In this document: piece by piece, positions 31,794 through 39,565 of the stretch | Layout of the letters: each line of letters starts with the position of its first letter | Position numbering within the stretch: the first letter of the stretch is position 1 | NCBI RefSeq assembly: GCF_039537505.1 | Contig: NZ_BAABAQ010000020.1 | Span: 1 to 64,000 of the forward strand | Origin: Streptosporangium oxazolinicum | GTDB taxonomy: Bacteria; Actinomycetota; Actinomycetes; Streptosporangiales; Streptosporangiaceae | Direction: 5' to 3' | Length of the DNA: 64,000 nucleotides | The notes under the pieces: model-generated | The model's database searches: none | What the model was told of the DNA's origin: nothing | Seen by the model: only the letters and a program-made list of their open reading frames with translations | Program-made: the position numbers and the translations under genes

Positions 31794-32513
31794 ATGTCCG
31801 CCGAGGTGTCGCCGCCCGCACTGTTTCCGGTGCTCGACCCGACCGACGCCCGTGATGCCGCGCAGCTGCTCACCGAGCGGTACGCGGTCGGCGCCGACCT
31901 GGAGGCGTGGCGGAGCCAAGGGGTGACGCTGCCGTTGGAGCGGGCGGTGCTGGCCGTGTTCGCCGATCCCTCCCCCAGCAGGGACGCCCTCATCGCCGTG
32001 GTGGCGCTCGTTCCCCGCGGCCAAGCCGCGTGGGGTCTGTACGAGCACCTGGCCATGACGCTGGCGCGGGAGATGAGCCCGCCGGTGCCGTGGGAGCGCC
32101 TGGGGCCGTCGAAGCAGGCGGCCAAGCAGAAGTTCGAGCGGCGCGAGCGTGACGCCCCCCGCCCGGATCTGGGGCAGCTCGAACTCGAGCGGGCCCGGCC
32201 GCCGGCGGGGCAGCGGGCGTGGCTGGACGAGCACGCCGCAGAGCTGCGGCACGTGGTCAGCCTGTTGCAGGCGCATCGACCCGAGCTGCTGGACATCGAC
32301 TCGCCGACGGCGTTCGCCGTGCATGACCTGGGCCGGGTGCAGTACCACCTCGGCGACCAGGAGGTCCTGGCCGCGGCGCGCCGGGTGGTCACGGCGATCC
32401 AGCACGCCGTGACCACCCGGGCCGCTCTGCCGGTGTGGGATCAGGTGCGGTTGCCCGAGGGCGCGCGCACGGCCGTGGATCGACTGGCGGCGCTGGTGGC
32501 CACCGCCCCGTAG
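31794..32513 (+). CDS. Hypothetical protein, 239 aa
   Basis: TACCGT (31782-31787) plus 6 bases leads straight to ATG 31794, the same layout as the 31187 gene (leaderless). CGGTAGATCGTCG (31755-31767) lies where the -35 should be. The protein is helical with a charged middle (KQAAKQKFERRERDAPRPDLGQLELERARP). It has no known family and ends before a strong terminator. Confidence 0.6.
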   Translation: MSAEVSPPALFPVLDPTDARDAAQLLTERYAVGADLEAWRSQGVTLPLERAVLAVFADPSPSRDALIAVVALVPRGQAAWGLYEHLAMTLAREMSPPVPWERLGPSKQAAKQKFERRERDAPRPDLGQLELERARPPAGQRAWLDEHAAELRHVVSLLQAHRPELLDIDSPTAFAVHDLGRVQYHLGDQEVLAAARRVVTAIQHAVTTRAALPVWDQVRLPEGARTAVDRLAALVATAP

Positions 32514-32530
32514 TTCTCCTCTCTCTCGAA

Positions 32531-32560
32531 GGCCCCGCCCTCCCTGGGCGGGGCCTTTTT
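32531..32560 (+). terminator. Rho-independent terminator
   Basis: GGCCCCGCCC (32531-32540) pairs with GGGCGGGGCC (32546-32555), followed by TTTTT. It closes the 31187-32513 unit. Confidence 0.9.
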
Positions 32561-32591
32561 GGCTGTGCTCCTGACCTGCAGAAACGGAGGC

Positions 32592-32620
32592 AGACACAAG
32601 CGTCGCGATGTGCGTAGCTT
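32592..32620 (+). promoter_or_regulatory. Class B promoter, copy 2
   Basis: -35 AGACAC (32592-32597), 17-bp spacer, -10 TAGCTT (32615-32620). GAAACGGAGGC precedes the -35. It lies between the terminator and class A copy 2. A small hairpin (TGGCAT/ATGCCA, about 32641-32659) follows. Confidence 0.55.
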
Positions 32621-32662
32621 CCGCGTTGCCCGCCTCTGCATGGCATGACCCAAATGCCAAGT

Positions 32663-32691
32663 GGACATCATTACAGAAGTAGCGTTATTCT
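32663..32691 (+). promoter_or_regulatory. Class A promoter, copy 2
   Basis: -35 GGACAT (32663-32668), spacer with CATTACAGAAGTAGCG, -10 TATTCT (32686-32691). The leader contains a GGTGA/TCGCC stem like copies 1 and 5. Confidence 0.7.
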
Positions 32692-32749
32692 GTAGTGGTT
32701 GACGGGTGGTGAGCGGCATCGCCTGTTGACGTACCGGAAGGAAACCGCT

Positions 32750-32803
32750 GTGAACAGCACAAACACGTGGAAAGGGGGTGTGAGATGGCCCGCGAGAAGC
32801 TGA
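32750..32803 (+). CDS. Possible leader peptide, 17 aa
   Basis: GTG 32750 has a proper GGAAGG ribosome binding site, better than that of the main gene. It runs 17 codons (MNSTNTWKGGVRWPARS), ends 19 bases inside the next gene in another frame and so could control its translation. Confidence 0.35.
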   Translation: MNSTNTWKGGVRWPARS

Positions 32804-33096
32804 GCGCCCCCGACGTCGTACCGGCGTACTCCGCGCTCATCGCCCTGGTCGCCGGAGCCCGCGCGGACATGGACGTGGACCAGGTCACCGCCGAGATCGT
32901 CAGCTGCCCCTGGAGCAAGACGCTCGTCCTGGAGGCCGCCCGCGCGATCTGGGAGGAGCCCCTCCCCCGACTGAACATCGCCAGCAACGTCGTCCCGGTG
33001 GCCTCCCACCGGGTGCCCGTCACCGACGTCCAGAAGGCGGCCTACGCCGACCACGCCCGCAAGCTCATGGCCCGCAGCCGGGGGGACCGGCCGTGA
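32785..33096 (+). CDS. Hypothetical protein, 103 aa
   Basis: ATG 32785 with GGGGGTG upstream (MAREKLSAPDVVPAYSALIALVAGARADMDVDQVTAEIV). It is helical, with one Cys (IVSCPWSKTLVLEAARAIWEE), and ends in a basic helix (YADHARKLMARSRGDRP). It begins the 32785-34329 cluster under class A copy 2. Function unknown. Confidence 0.6.
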   Translation: MAREKLSAPDVVPAYSALIALVAGARADMDVDQVTAEIVSCPWSKTLVLEAARAIWEEPLPRLNIASNVVPVASHRVPVTDVQKAAYADHARKLMARSRGDRP

Positions 33097-33344
33097 CCAC
33101 CACCTACCGGGCCGGATGCGGCACGTTCCTCGGGCTGCGCCTGCACCAGGCCAGCGGAGAGACCCCCTGCTCCCTGTGCCTGGAGGGCGAGGCCGACCGG
33201 CTGCTGGTCGCGAAGCTCGTGAACGAGTCGCTGCCCGTGCGCCCCTCCCCCATCAGCCGAGCGATCACCTCCGAGCAGGCGGCCCTGAACCGCGAGGTGC
33301 TCGCCGCCGCCCTCACCCCCGCCCGCCACCTGGACGCGGCATGA
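33093..33344 (+). CDS. Small zinc-motif protein, 83 aa
   Basis: GTG 33093 overlaps the preceding stop. The start TTTYRAGCGTFLGLRLHQASGETPCSLCLEGEADRLL fits the small actinophage motif CGTxxGxxxHxxxGExPCxxC, a probable four-ligand zinc site. The rest is a helix and a C-terminal tail. Role unknown. Confidence 0.7.
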   Translation: MTTTYRAGCGTFLGLRLHQASGETPCSLCLEGEADRLLVAKLVNESLPVRPSPISRAITSEQAALNREVLAAALTPARHLDAA

Positions 33345-34045
33345 CCGGCCCCCAGCCCCCTGCGTGGGTCGCCGACGCCTTCCCCCAGCCCGGCCGCCAC
33401 TGGCCCGACTGCGAGCGCTCCCACCCCGCGTGCGCCTACCAGCTCGGCCTCACCCACGGCCGCGCCCTCACCCCCCACACCGCGAAGGACCCCGCCGTGC
33501 CCAACACGCTCGACCCGCTCAGCGTCGGCGCCGCCGCGCTGAACCTCACCGTGCACATCGGCTACGCCGTCGCCGCCCACGTCCAGGACCAGAACCCGGA
33601 CCTGCCGCTGGTCGTGACCGCCAACCACTTCCAGCTGCTGCGCCCGCCGCCGAACGCCTCCAACGACATGGAGCGGGCCAACCCCTCCCACGGCCGCCAC
33701 CACTCCCAGCACGGCCTCGCCTGGACGTACTGGATGATCGCCCGCCAGGAAGGCATCACCATCGGCGCCTACGGCGCTCACGCCCCGGGCACCGAGCAGG
33801 TCGTCCCGCGACCGTACCCCGCCCCGGTGGCCGAGCCGATCTGCGTGGTTTACGAGTACGGGATCTACACCGACCCCTCCGCGATCGCCTACGCCGACTA
33901 CGTCGAGCGCGTCCAGGCCGAGCTCCGGCGGCTGCAGGGCGTCGTCATCAACGCCCACCAGGCGTGGCTCGATGCCGAAGACCAGAAGCTGCTGCGCGCG
34001 ATCGTCACCGACGACGTGGCCGAGCGGGGCGTGCCGACGTGCTGA
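33341..34045 (+). CDS. Hypothetical protein, 234 aa
   Basis: ATG 33341 overlaps the preceding stop. It starts TGPQPPAWVADAFPQPGRHWPDCERSHPACAYQLGLTHGRALTPHT (C, C, H near the start), and a mid-region NHFQLLRPPPNASNDMERANPSHGRHHSQHGLAWTYWMIARQEGITIGAYG is His-rich. VCVVYEYGIYTDPSAIAYADYVERVQAELRRL follows. No known family. Part of the class A copy 2 cluster. Confidence 0.6.
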   Translation: MTGPQPPAWVADAFPQPGRHWPDCERSHPACAYQLGLTHGRALTPHTAKDPAVPNTLDPLSVGAAALNLTVHIGYAVAAHVQDQNPDLPLVVTANHFQLLRPPPNASNDMERANPSHGRHHSQHGLAWTYWMIARQEGITIGAYGAHAPGTEQVVPRPYPAPVAEPICVVYEYGIYTDPSAIAYADYVERVQAELRRLQGVVINAHQAWLDAEDQKLLRAIVTDDVAERGVPTC

Positions 34046-34329
34046 CCGCCCCCGCCGAGAACCTCACCGTCCTCGCCGAGGGCGTCGCCGACGCGTTGCC
34101 CTCCCCGCTGCCCGGCGGCATCTACCCCCGGGCGTGGGCGACCTGGGCGGCCGTCACCGCTGGTTCGTTCGCCGTGCTGGAGGTCGCCGCGCTGCTGTCG
34201 GAGCCCGGCCCGAAAACGCTGTCGGCCCAGCTTCGCCGCCAGCGCCACATCAGCGGTGCGGCGATCGCCATCGGCGCCGCCTGGCTGGTCCACCACGTCG
34301 TGTGGTGCGGCAACGACACCACCCCCTGA
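34039..34329 (+). CDS. Small membrane protein, two TM segments, 96 aa
   Basis: GTG 34039 overlaps the preceding stop. It has two hydrophobic segments, WATWAAVTAGSFAVLEVAALL (about 33-53) and ISGAAIAIGAAWLVHHVVW (about 71-89), with a basic loop between (KTLSAQLRRQRH). The topology resembles small holins, but no lysin is nearby, so this is only a possibility. Last gene before a terminator. Confidence 0.6.
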   Translation: MLTAPAENLTVLAEGVADALPSPLPGGIYPRAWATWAAVTAGSFAVLEVAALLSEPGPKTLSAQLRRQRHISGAAIAIGAAWLVHHVVWCGNDTTP

Positions 34330-34338
34330 CGTCCCTCA

Positions 34339-34358
34339 CCCCGCCCACCCGGGCGGGG
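34339..34358 (+). terminator. GC-rich hairpin terminator
   Basis: CCCCGCCC (34339-34346) pairs with GGGCGGGG (34351-34358), followed by a pyrimidine-rich tail. Ten bases after the 34329 stop. Confidence 0.8.
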
Positions 34359-34383
34359 CCCTTCTCTCACCCGAGGACATTCC

Positions 34384-34770
34384 GTGAAGGAAACCCCGAG
34401 CGGCACCGCCGCTCCCCGCAAGGCCTCCCGCAGCATCACCGTGTTCGCCCTGGCCGCCCTGTCGCTGTCGCTCGTCGCCGCTTGCGCCGACGAGCCCGAG
34501 ACGCCGCCCGTCACCGCCGACTGCGTCGTCAAACAGCCCGACGGCTCCTACAAGGCCGTGGACGACAAGCTGTGCGACAACCCCGGCGGCGCCCAGAGCG
34601 CTGTCGGCTTCTGGCCCGTCTGGATTTACGGCGGCTCCTACGACTCCCGCACTCACCGCGTGACTGGCGGTTCGAAGTTCAGGCCGCTGAACACGAACAT
34701 CAACGCTCGCTCCGGCCGTGTCATCACCAGCGGTTTCGGCAGCAGTGCCAAGGGCGGAGGCGGTTCCTGA
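34384..34770 (+). CDS. Lipoprotein, 128 aa
   Basis: GTG 34384 begins MKETPSGTAAPRKASRSITVFALAALSLSLVAACADEP, with a signal peptide ending in the lipobox LVAAC, so it should be lipid-anchored outside the membrane. The mature part has CVVKQPDGSYKAVDDKLCD and FWPVWIYGGSYD, ending in Gly/Ser. It overlaps the glutathionylspermidine-synthase-like gene (TGATG), a pairing also seen as ygiB-ygiC in E. coli; similarity is in layout, not proven homology. Confidence 0.75.
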   Translation: MKETPSGTAAPRKASRSITVFALAALSLSLVAACADEPETPPVTADCVVKQPDGSYKAVDDKLCDNPGGAQSAVGFWPVWIYGGSYDSRTHRVTGGSKFRPLNTNINARSGRVITSGFGSSAKGGGGS

Positions 34771-35921
34771 TGCTGCGCCTCCAGGGCCGGGCCCGGCCGA
34801 ACTGGCAGGAGATCGTCGAGTCCCAGGGGCTCGGCTTCCACCGCAACGTCCCCCAGGGGCAGCACGGCCGCCCGTACTGGGACGAGTCCGTCCACTACTC
34901 CTTCGCCCTCGCCGAGGTCGAGGACCTCGAAGGAGTGGTGGAGGAGCTCCACCAGATGTGCCTGGCGGTCGTCGAGCACGTCATCACAACGAAGCGGTTC
35001 GCTGACTTCGGCATCCCCGAATGGCTGCACGCGCCGATCACCGCGTCATGGAAGCGCCGCGACCCGCACCTGTTCGGCCGGTTCGACCTCTGCTACGAAG
35101 GCAAGACGCACCCCAAGCTGCTGGAGTACAACGCCGACACCCCCACCAGCCTGGTGGAGTCCGCGGTCATCCAGTGGGAATGGATGACCGCCGTCCACCC
35201 GGACGCCGACCAGTGGAACAGCCTCCACGAGCGGCTCATCGACCGGTGGAAGCAGATCGACCCCGGCCCGCTGCACCTGGCCTACACCGCGACGGAGGAG
35301 TCCGGGGAGGACGCCCTCAACGTCGCCTACATGGCCGAGACCGCCACTCAGGCGGGCCTGGCCACCCAGGTCCTCACCATGGAGGAGATCGGGTGGGAGA
35401 CCGGCCTCCAGGCGTTCGTGGACAGCCAGCACCGCACGCTCGGCGCCCTGTACAAGCTCTACCCGTGGGAGTGGGTCATCGCCGACCAGTTCGCCGGCGG
35501 CGCCATCGAGGCGCAGTCCTCCGGCACCCCGTGGGTGGAGCCGCTGTGGAAGATGCTCCTGTCGAACAAGGCGCTGCTCGCGCTGCTGTGGGAGCTCAAC
35601 CCCGACCACCCGAACCTGCTGCCCGCCTACCTCGACGGGCCCCGGGACCTCATCTCCTACGTGTCCAAGCCGCTGCTGGGCCGCGAGGGCGCGTCCGTGC
35701 GGATCGTCACCCCCGCCGGCGTCACCGAGAACGCTGGCGACTACGGGACCGAGGGGTACGTCTTCCAGGAGTTTTGGCCGCTGCCGGAGTTCGACGGGTG
35801 GCGGCCGGTGCTGGGGGCGTGGGTCGTTGGCGATCAGGCCGCCGGGCTCGGCATCCGCGAGACCGCCGGGCTGATCACCGACAACACGTCGTCGTTCGTG
35901 CCGCACCTCATCGTCGGCTGA
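34770..35921 (+). CDS. Glutathionylspermidine synthase-family ATP-grasp ligase, 383 aa
   Basis: ATG 34770. The protein has the family signature KLLEYNADTPTSLVESAVIQWEW (about 120-142) and covers nearly the whole family length. Later blocks include TLGALYKLYPWEWVIADQFAG, EPLWKMLLSNKALLALLWELNPDHPNLLPAYLDG, LLGREGASVRIVTPAG and GYVFQEFWPLPEFDGWRPVLGAWVVGD. These are the blocks of the C-terminal ATP-grasp amide ligase of glutathionylspermidine synthase and of the YgiC/YjfC group, whose substrates are unknown. Actinobacteria lack glutathione, so the substrate here is probably another thiol or peptide. Coupled to the lipoprotein gene. Confidence 0.88.
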   Translation: MLRLQGRARPNWQEIVESQGLGFHRNVPQGQHGRPYWDESVHYSFALAEVEDLEGVVEELHQMCLAVVEHVITTKRFADFGIPEWLHAPITASWKRRDPHLFGRFDLCYEGKTHPKLLEYNADTPTSLVESAVIQWEWMTAVHPDADQWNSLHERLIDRWKQIDPGPLHLAYTATEESGEDALNVAYMAETATQAGLATQVLTMEEIGWETGLQAFVDSQHRTLGALYKLYPWEWVIADQFAGGAIEAQSSGTPWVEPLWKMLLSNKALLALLWELNPDHPNLLPAYLDGPRDLISYVSKPLLGREGASVRIVTPAGVTENAGDYGTEGYVFQEFWPLPEFDGWRPVLGAWVVGDQAAGLGIRETAGLITDNTSSFVPHLIVG

Positions 35922-35932
35922 CACCCCCGCCT

Positions 35933-35969
35933 GGTGGGTGCGAGCCGGACGCCCCGGCTCGCACCCACC
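35933..35969 (+). terminator. Strong hairpin terminator
   Basis: A 16-bp stem: GGTGGGTGCGAGCCGG (35933-35948) pairs with CCGGCTCGCACCCACC (35954-35969). It closes the lipoprotein-ligase unit. Confidence 0.85.
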
Positions 35970-35988
35970 CCATCGAAGGATCCTCGCC

Positions 35989-36120
35989 ATGCTCCCCCAG
36001 GGCTTCGCCGCCTGGTTCCGGTTCTGCGCCGCAGCCGCCCTCAAGGTCGTGCTCACCACCGCCGCCGCGGCCCTCGCGATTTGGGTCATCGCCACCATCG
36101 GCGACGTCATCACCCGCTGA
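35989..36120 (+). CDS. Small single-TM protein, 43 aa
   Basis: ATG 35989 with GAAGGA upstream. The sequence MLPQGFAAWFRFCAAAALKVVLTTAAAALAIWVIATIGDVITR has one hydrophobic helix (about 13-37). It sits right after a terminator. A small membrane peptide of unknown job. Confidence 0.6.
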   Translation: MLPQGFAAWFRFCAAAALKVVLTTAAAALAIWVIATIGDVITR

Positions 36121-36159
36121 CCCTCGCCCTTTCCCCTTCTCCCTTGAAAGTGAGTGCTC

Positions 36160-36705
36160 ATGACCGCCGAGCTCTACACACACCGCGACGCCGACGGCGA
36201 CGAACTGCAGATCCAGAGCACGCCCAGCGCGGGCAACACGATGGCGGTGCTTTTGACGGTGGTGACAGGCCACAGCAGCGGCTCCGTCGGAGCCGCCGCC
36301 GAGGACGCGCCGACGGTGGCTACGGAGATCCTCCGCGCCGCCGGTTGGAAGCAGCCGATCGTGCTCGAAGGCCTCGACCTGAACCCCGCCGACCGGACAG
36401 TGACCGCGTTCGGCGCGCTCCAGCTGCACGGGCAGACCATCGTCTTGAGGACGCTCTGCGACAACTGCGGCACCTTCAGCCCGAAGGAGGCGTCGCCGGC
36501 CGGGGCCAGGGACATCGCCGGCCACCTGGCCGTGATGAGCGAGTACGCGATGCGCGAGCCGGACCCGGCGGCGGTGGCCGAGCTCGTGGCGGCCATGGAG
36601 GAGATCTCCCGCGGCGTCAGCGGCGACTACGCCGCGACCGTCGGCCAGGAGCGGCTCGCGGTGGAGCTGCTGCGCCGCTTCAACCTGACCGAGCGTGCGC
36701 AGTGA
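36160..36705 (+). CDS. Hypothetical protein, 181 aa
   Basis: ATG 36160 (MTAELYTHRDADGDELQIQSTPSAG) with GAAAGTGAG upstream. The middle has LRTLCDNCGTFSPKEASPAGARD (C-x2-C) and an earlier beta-rich stretch VLLTVVTGHSSGSVGAAAED. The C-terminus is a helix (AAVAELVAAMEEISRGVSGDYAATVGQERLAVELLRRFN). GTGA overlap with the next gene. Function unknown. Confidence 0.6.
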   Translation: MTAELYTHRDADGDELQIQSTPSAGNTMAVLLTVVTGHSSGSVGAAAEDAPTVATEILRAAGWKQPIVLEGLDLNPADRTVTAFGALQLHGQTIVLRTLCDNCGTFSPKEASPAGARDIAGHLAVMSEYAMREPDPAAVAELVAAMEEISRGVSGDYAATVGQERLAVELLRRFNLTERAQ

Positions 36706-37661
36706 CCGCCCAGGCGGTGACCCCCAACGCGTACAGCCCGTACGCCACGGCCGACCCGACCCAGCGGCACGTCTTCGCCTCGTTCTTCGGCGCGGACCCG
36801 CTGCCGAACGTGCTGGCGTTGGCCGGGTGTGAGGAGTTCGCGGTCGTCCCCAGCGAGCCGCTCACCGACACCGACCCGGATAACCCGCACGCCGGTCTGT
36901 GCCTGGACTGCGTGGCCGCCATGCGCGGCAAGCTCCGGCGGGCCGAAGGTAAGGTCACCGACTGCCGGTTCTGCAACATGGGGACCACCCACGACGGCCT
37001 GTGTGCTCTGTGCCGGCAAGAGGCCCATGACGAGTGGTGGCCGATCCGCCCGGTCAGCGACACCGTCCCGGCCGGGGCGGTGCCGCAGCGGATCGTCAAG
37101 CCCCGCCCCGGCGACGTCCCCGCCGACGTACGGCTGCCCGACGGTGCCCGGATGGTGGACGACTCCACGGTGTTCGCGAACCCGCACACCACCGAGTGGG
37201 CGATCGACTCCGAAATCACCGTGGACGAGGACGACGCCCGCTCCTACGTCGTGGACGTCTACCGGGAGTGGCTGACCGCGCCGTACGCCGACACCGAGTG
37301 GCCGCATTTGGCCGAGCAGCGCCGCAAGATCCTCGCCCAGCTGCCCGCCCTGAAGGGCCGCTCCTTGGTGTGCTCGTGCGAGGCCGACTCGCCGTGCTGC
37401 GCGGACGTCCTGCTGGAGTTGGCCAACCCGCGCCCGCAGCCGAGGCACCGCGACCTGTACTCGACGATCGACATCGGCGAGGAAACCCTCCGCTGGTGCG
37501 AGAAGCCCGATTGCGACCGGCTCGTCCGCCAAGGGGTGAAGAACTGCTGTACGGCGTGCGCCGTCGCGGCCGATGGCCGCTACGAGATCCACGCGCACAG
37601 CGACGGGTGTGACCAGCGGTGGGAGCAGCGCCGCTCCCACCTGCCTCGCCTCGGCTCCTGA
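36702..37661 (+). CDS. DUF4326-containing multi-Cys protein, 319 aa
   Basis: GTG 36702 overlaps the previous stop. The N-terminal 120 residues carry CLDCVAAM, CRFCNMGTTHDGLCALCRQE, a zinc-finger set. Residues about 140-245 match the DUF4326 layout: VVD-type strand DGARMVDDSTVFANPH, helix YVVDVYREWL, and LPALKGRSLVCSCEADSPCCADVLLELAN. The last 70 residues add more Cys (CEKPDCDRLVRQGVKNCCTACAV). DUF4326 is common in actinophages and is of unknown function. Confidence 0.75.
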   Translation: MTAQAVTPNAYSPYATADPTQRHVFASFFGADPLPNVLALAGCEEFAVVPSEPLTDTDPDNPHAGLCLDCVAAMRGKLRRAEGKVTDCRFCNMGTTHDGLCALCRQEAHDEWWPIRPVSDTVPAGAVPQRIVKPRPGDVPADVRLPDGARMVDDSTVFANPHTTEWAIDSEITVDEDDARSYVVDVYREWLTAPYADTEWPHLAEQRRKILAQLPALKGRSLVCSCEADSPCCADVLLELANPRPQPRHRDLYSTIDIGEETLRWCEKPDCDRLVRQGVKNCCTACAVAADGRYEIHAHSDGCDQRWEQRRSHLPRLGS

Positions 37662-37667
37662 ACCCGT

Positions 37668-37703
37668 CCGGGGCGGCGCGGCGCGCGAGGCCCGCCGCCC
37701 CGG
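37668..37703 (+). terminator. GC-rich hairpin
   Basis: CCGGGGCGGCG (37668-37678) pairs with CGCCGCCCCGG (37693-37703). It follows the DUF4326 gene by 7 bases. Confidence 0.65.
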
Positions 37704-37772
37704 GCGCACCAACGTTGAGCACCCCTCGCGCCAGCGAATTGAACTGATCAAACACGCTTCTGGAAGGAACCC

Positions 37773-38204
37773 GTGGTGGATCCCCTTGACGAGTTCGGCG
37801 GCACAGGCGACTGGGTCGTCGAGATGCCGTCCGGCACGAAGGTCCTGAACGCCAACGACCGCGGCCGCCACTGGGGGCCGAGGCACAAGCTGACGAAGCA
37901 GTGGCGGGGGGTCGCGCTGGTGATGGCCAGGAAGGAGAAGCTGCCCCGCCTGGAGCGGGCCCGGATCGTCGGCGTGTACTACCCGCCGACCCGGCGTCAC
38001 CGCGATGAGGCGAACCTCGCGCCGACGCTCAAGGCGATCGTGGACGGCTTCGTGGACCACGGGTTGTTGCCGGATGACAACACCCTCTACCTGGAGGGCC
38101 CGTACCCGAAGATCAGCGACGAGCTCCGCCAGGGCGGGCAGATGGTCATGCACATCTACCGGCTGTCGCCCCTGGGCGCCGACGGCGCCGATCCGGCGAC
38201 GTAG
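37773..38204 (+). CDS. rusA: RusA-like Holliday junction resolvase, 143 aa
   Basis: GTG 37773 (GTGGTGGAT) has a GGAAGGA site. The sequence follows the RusA pattern: LNANDRGRHWGPRHKLTKQWRG near the start and RRHRDEANLAPTLKAIVDGFVDHGLLPDDNTLYLEG, in which the Asp of HRDEAN, the Lys of LKAIVD and the DD pair correspond to the metal-binding and catalytic set. It would resolve branched DNA during replication or packaging. Typical small monomer length. Confidence 0.8.
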   Translation: MVDPLDEFGGTGDWVVEMPSGTKVLNANDRGRHWGPRHKLTKQWRGVALVMARKEKLPRLERARIVGVYYPPTRRHRDEANLAPTLKAIVDGFVDHGLLPDDNTLYLEGPYPKISDELRQGGQMVMHIYRLSPLGADGADPAT

Positions 38205-38229
38205 ATCGGTATTTCGTCGCCCCCCGCCC

Positions 38230-38258
38230 GAGCGAAATTACAGAACAAGCGCTACTCT
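38230..38258 (+). promoter_or_regulatory. Class A promoter, copy 3
   Basis: -10 TACTCT (38253-38258) and the box AATTACAGAACAAGCGC in the 17-bp spacer. The -35 position holds GAGCGA. It drives the 38340 gene through an 80-base leader. Confidence 0.6.
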
Positions 38259-38339
38259 TTTCCATAGCAGGCGTGTGCGCGTCTGCGTGCCCGACGTCGA
38301 GCTGGAGGAGGGCACCCCCCGTACCCGTGAGGAAGTCCC

Positions 38340-39452
38340 ATGGCAACCGCAGATGAGCTTGAGCGCCGGCCGCCGGGCATGGCCCGTATCAAGGCCGCCC
38401 ACCAGATCGTTGTCGATGAGGCACCCAAGGTCAGCGAAGCCAGCGAAAAGCTGCGCGAGGCCGCGTGGGTGCTCCACCACCGACACGAGTGGTCGAAGTC
38501 GCGGGCGGCCAGCGGTACCGGCATGGCCCTCACAAGCGTGTTCCCCCCTCCCAAGTTCGTCGAGCCCAGCAAAGAGGACATCCTCAAGAAGCTGCCCGAC
38601 TGGGACGAGATCATCGCCCGAGCGACCATCGCCCTGGAGGCTAGGAATTACCGGAACGCCAAGGCCGAGGGAGGCAAGGCACGCGACATCCGGCGCCGCG
38701 ACATCGCCGCTCTCTACCAGGGGCACCTGGACGGGAAGCTGTGGGAGATGGCCGACATCGGCACCGAGGCTGAGCTCGACACCACGGTGGTCAAGGCTGA
38801 TCTGAAAGCCCTCAAGGTGGCGATCCGTCCCGGGCAGAAGCGCAAGGCGGCCGTCCTGGGCGGGCCGCCCGCCCCGATCGGTGACATCGCCCGCCTGGCG
38901 AAGGTCTCCCCGCTGTACCTGCGCCAGCAGGTCGGCTACTGGTCGGCTCCGGAGCGGACCCCAGGTAAGCACGCATTCCCGGGCGACGCCGCCGTTGGAG
39001 ACGGCCTGTTCGACCCTGACATGGTGCTGGCGTGGTTGAAGAAGCTGCCGACCGTGGCGTCCGCCCCGGCTGGCCTCACCCTGCGGGCCTTCTCCGGCCG
39101 GATCGGCGAGAACGAGGAGACCGTCAAGTCGGCGATCGCGAAAGCCGCTGACCGTGGCACTCTGCCGTCGGGCGCCGTCCTGCCCGACGGCAGCGTGAAC
39201 GAGGCCGTCACGACGAGCTGGTGGCAGCAGCGCAGCGCCGCGAAAGCCGAAGCCGCCTCGCCTGAGCCGGGCGGCCCGGTGCTGGTGCTGATGCAGGATG
39301 TCGCGGCCGACCTGGAGGTGCCGGTGCACACCTTCCGCTACCAGGTGCGCAAGGCCACCACCGCGGGGACGCTGCCGCCGGCGGTGCGGCCGGACGGCAA
39401 GAAGTTCGACCTGCCGGCCGCCCGCGCCTGGTGGGCGACGCTCGGCGTGTAG
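38340..39452 (+). CDS. Multi-HTH protein, candidate small terminase, 370 aa
   Basis: It starts MATADELERRPPGMARIKAAHQIVVDEAPKVSEASEKLREAAWVLHHRHEWSKSRAA. At least three MerR/excisionase-like helix-turn-helix units follow: PIGDIARLAKVSPLYLRQQVGYW (about 180-205), LRAFSGRIGENEETVKSAIAKAADRG (about 245-270) and MQDVAADLEVPVHTFRYQVRKATTAGTLPPAVRP (about 320-352). It stands directly before the large terminase, where the small subunit usually lies, but its size and its own class A promoter are unusual. Assignment is tentative. Confidence 0.5.
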   Translation: MATADELERRPPGMARIKAAHQIVVDEAPKVSEASEKLREAAWVLHHRHEWSKSRAASGTGMALTSVFPPPKFVEPSKEDILKKLPDWDEIIARATIALEARNYRNAKAEGGKARDIRRRDIAALYQGHLDGKLWEMADIGTEAELDTTVVKADLKALKVAIRPGQKRKAAVLGGPPAPIGDIARLAKVSPLYLRQQVGYWSAPERTPGKHAFPGDAAVGDGLFDPDMVLAWLKKLPTVASAPAGLTLRAFSGRIGENEETVKSAIAKAADRGTLPSGAVLPDGSVNEAVTTSWWQQRSAAKAEAASPEPGGPVLVLMQDVAADLEVPVHTFRYQVRKATTAGTLPPAVRPDGKKFDLPAARAWWATLGV

Positions 39453-39468
39453 CCGGCCCCCGGGCCCC

Positions 39469-39503
39469 GAAGCCCCCGCCCTGATGATCAGGGTGGGGGC
39501 TTC
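39469..39503 (+). terminator. Terminator before head operon
   Basis: GAAGCCCCCGCCCTGA (39469-39484) pairs with TCAGGGTGGGGGCTTC (39488-39503), one G-T mismatch. It separates the class A unit from the class B packaging unit. Confidence 0.8.
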
Positions 39504-39529
39504 CTGCTGTCCGGCCCTTGATCGGGAGC

Positions 39530-39558
39530 GGACGCTAACCCCCTCGTGGCGCCAAGGT
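39530..39558 (+). promoter_or_regulatory. Class B promoter, copy 3
   Basis: -35 GGACGC (39530-39535), then TAACCCCC, -10 CAAGGT (39553-39558). The GTG at 39566 lies 7 bases after the -10, so the transcript is leaderless. Confidence 0.75.
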
Positions 39559-39565
39559 GCGCGGC

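Noticed and set aside
34039..34329. Holin
   Set aside because: Two TM segments fit, but there is no endolysin near it and it lies in an early-type cluster; kept only as a membrane protein.
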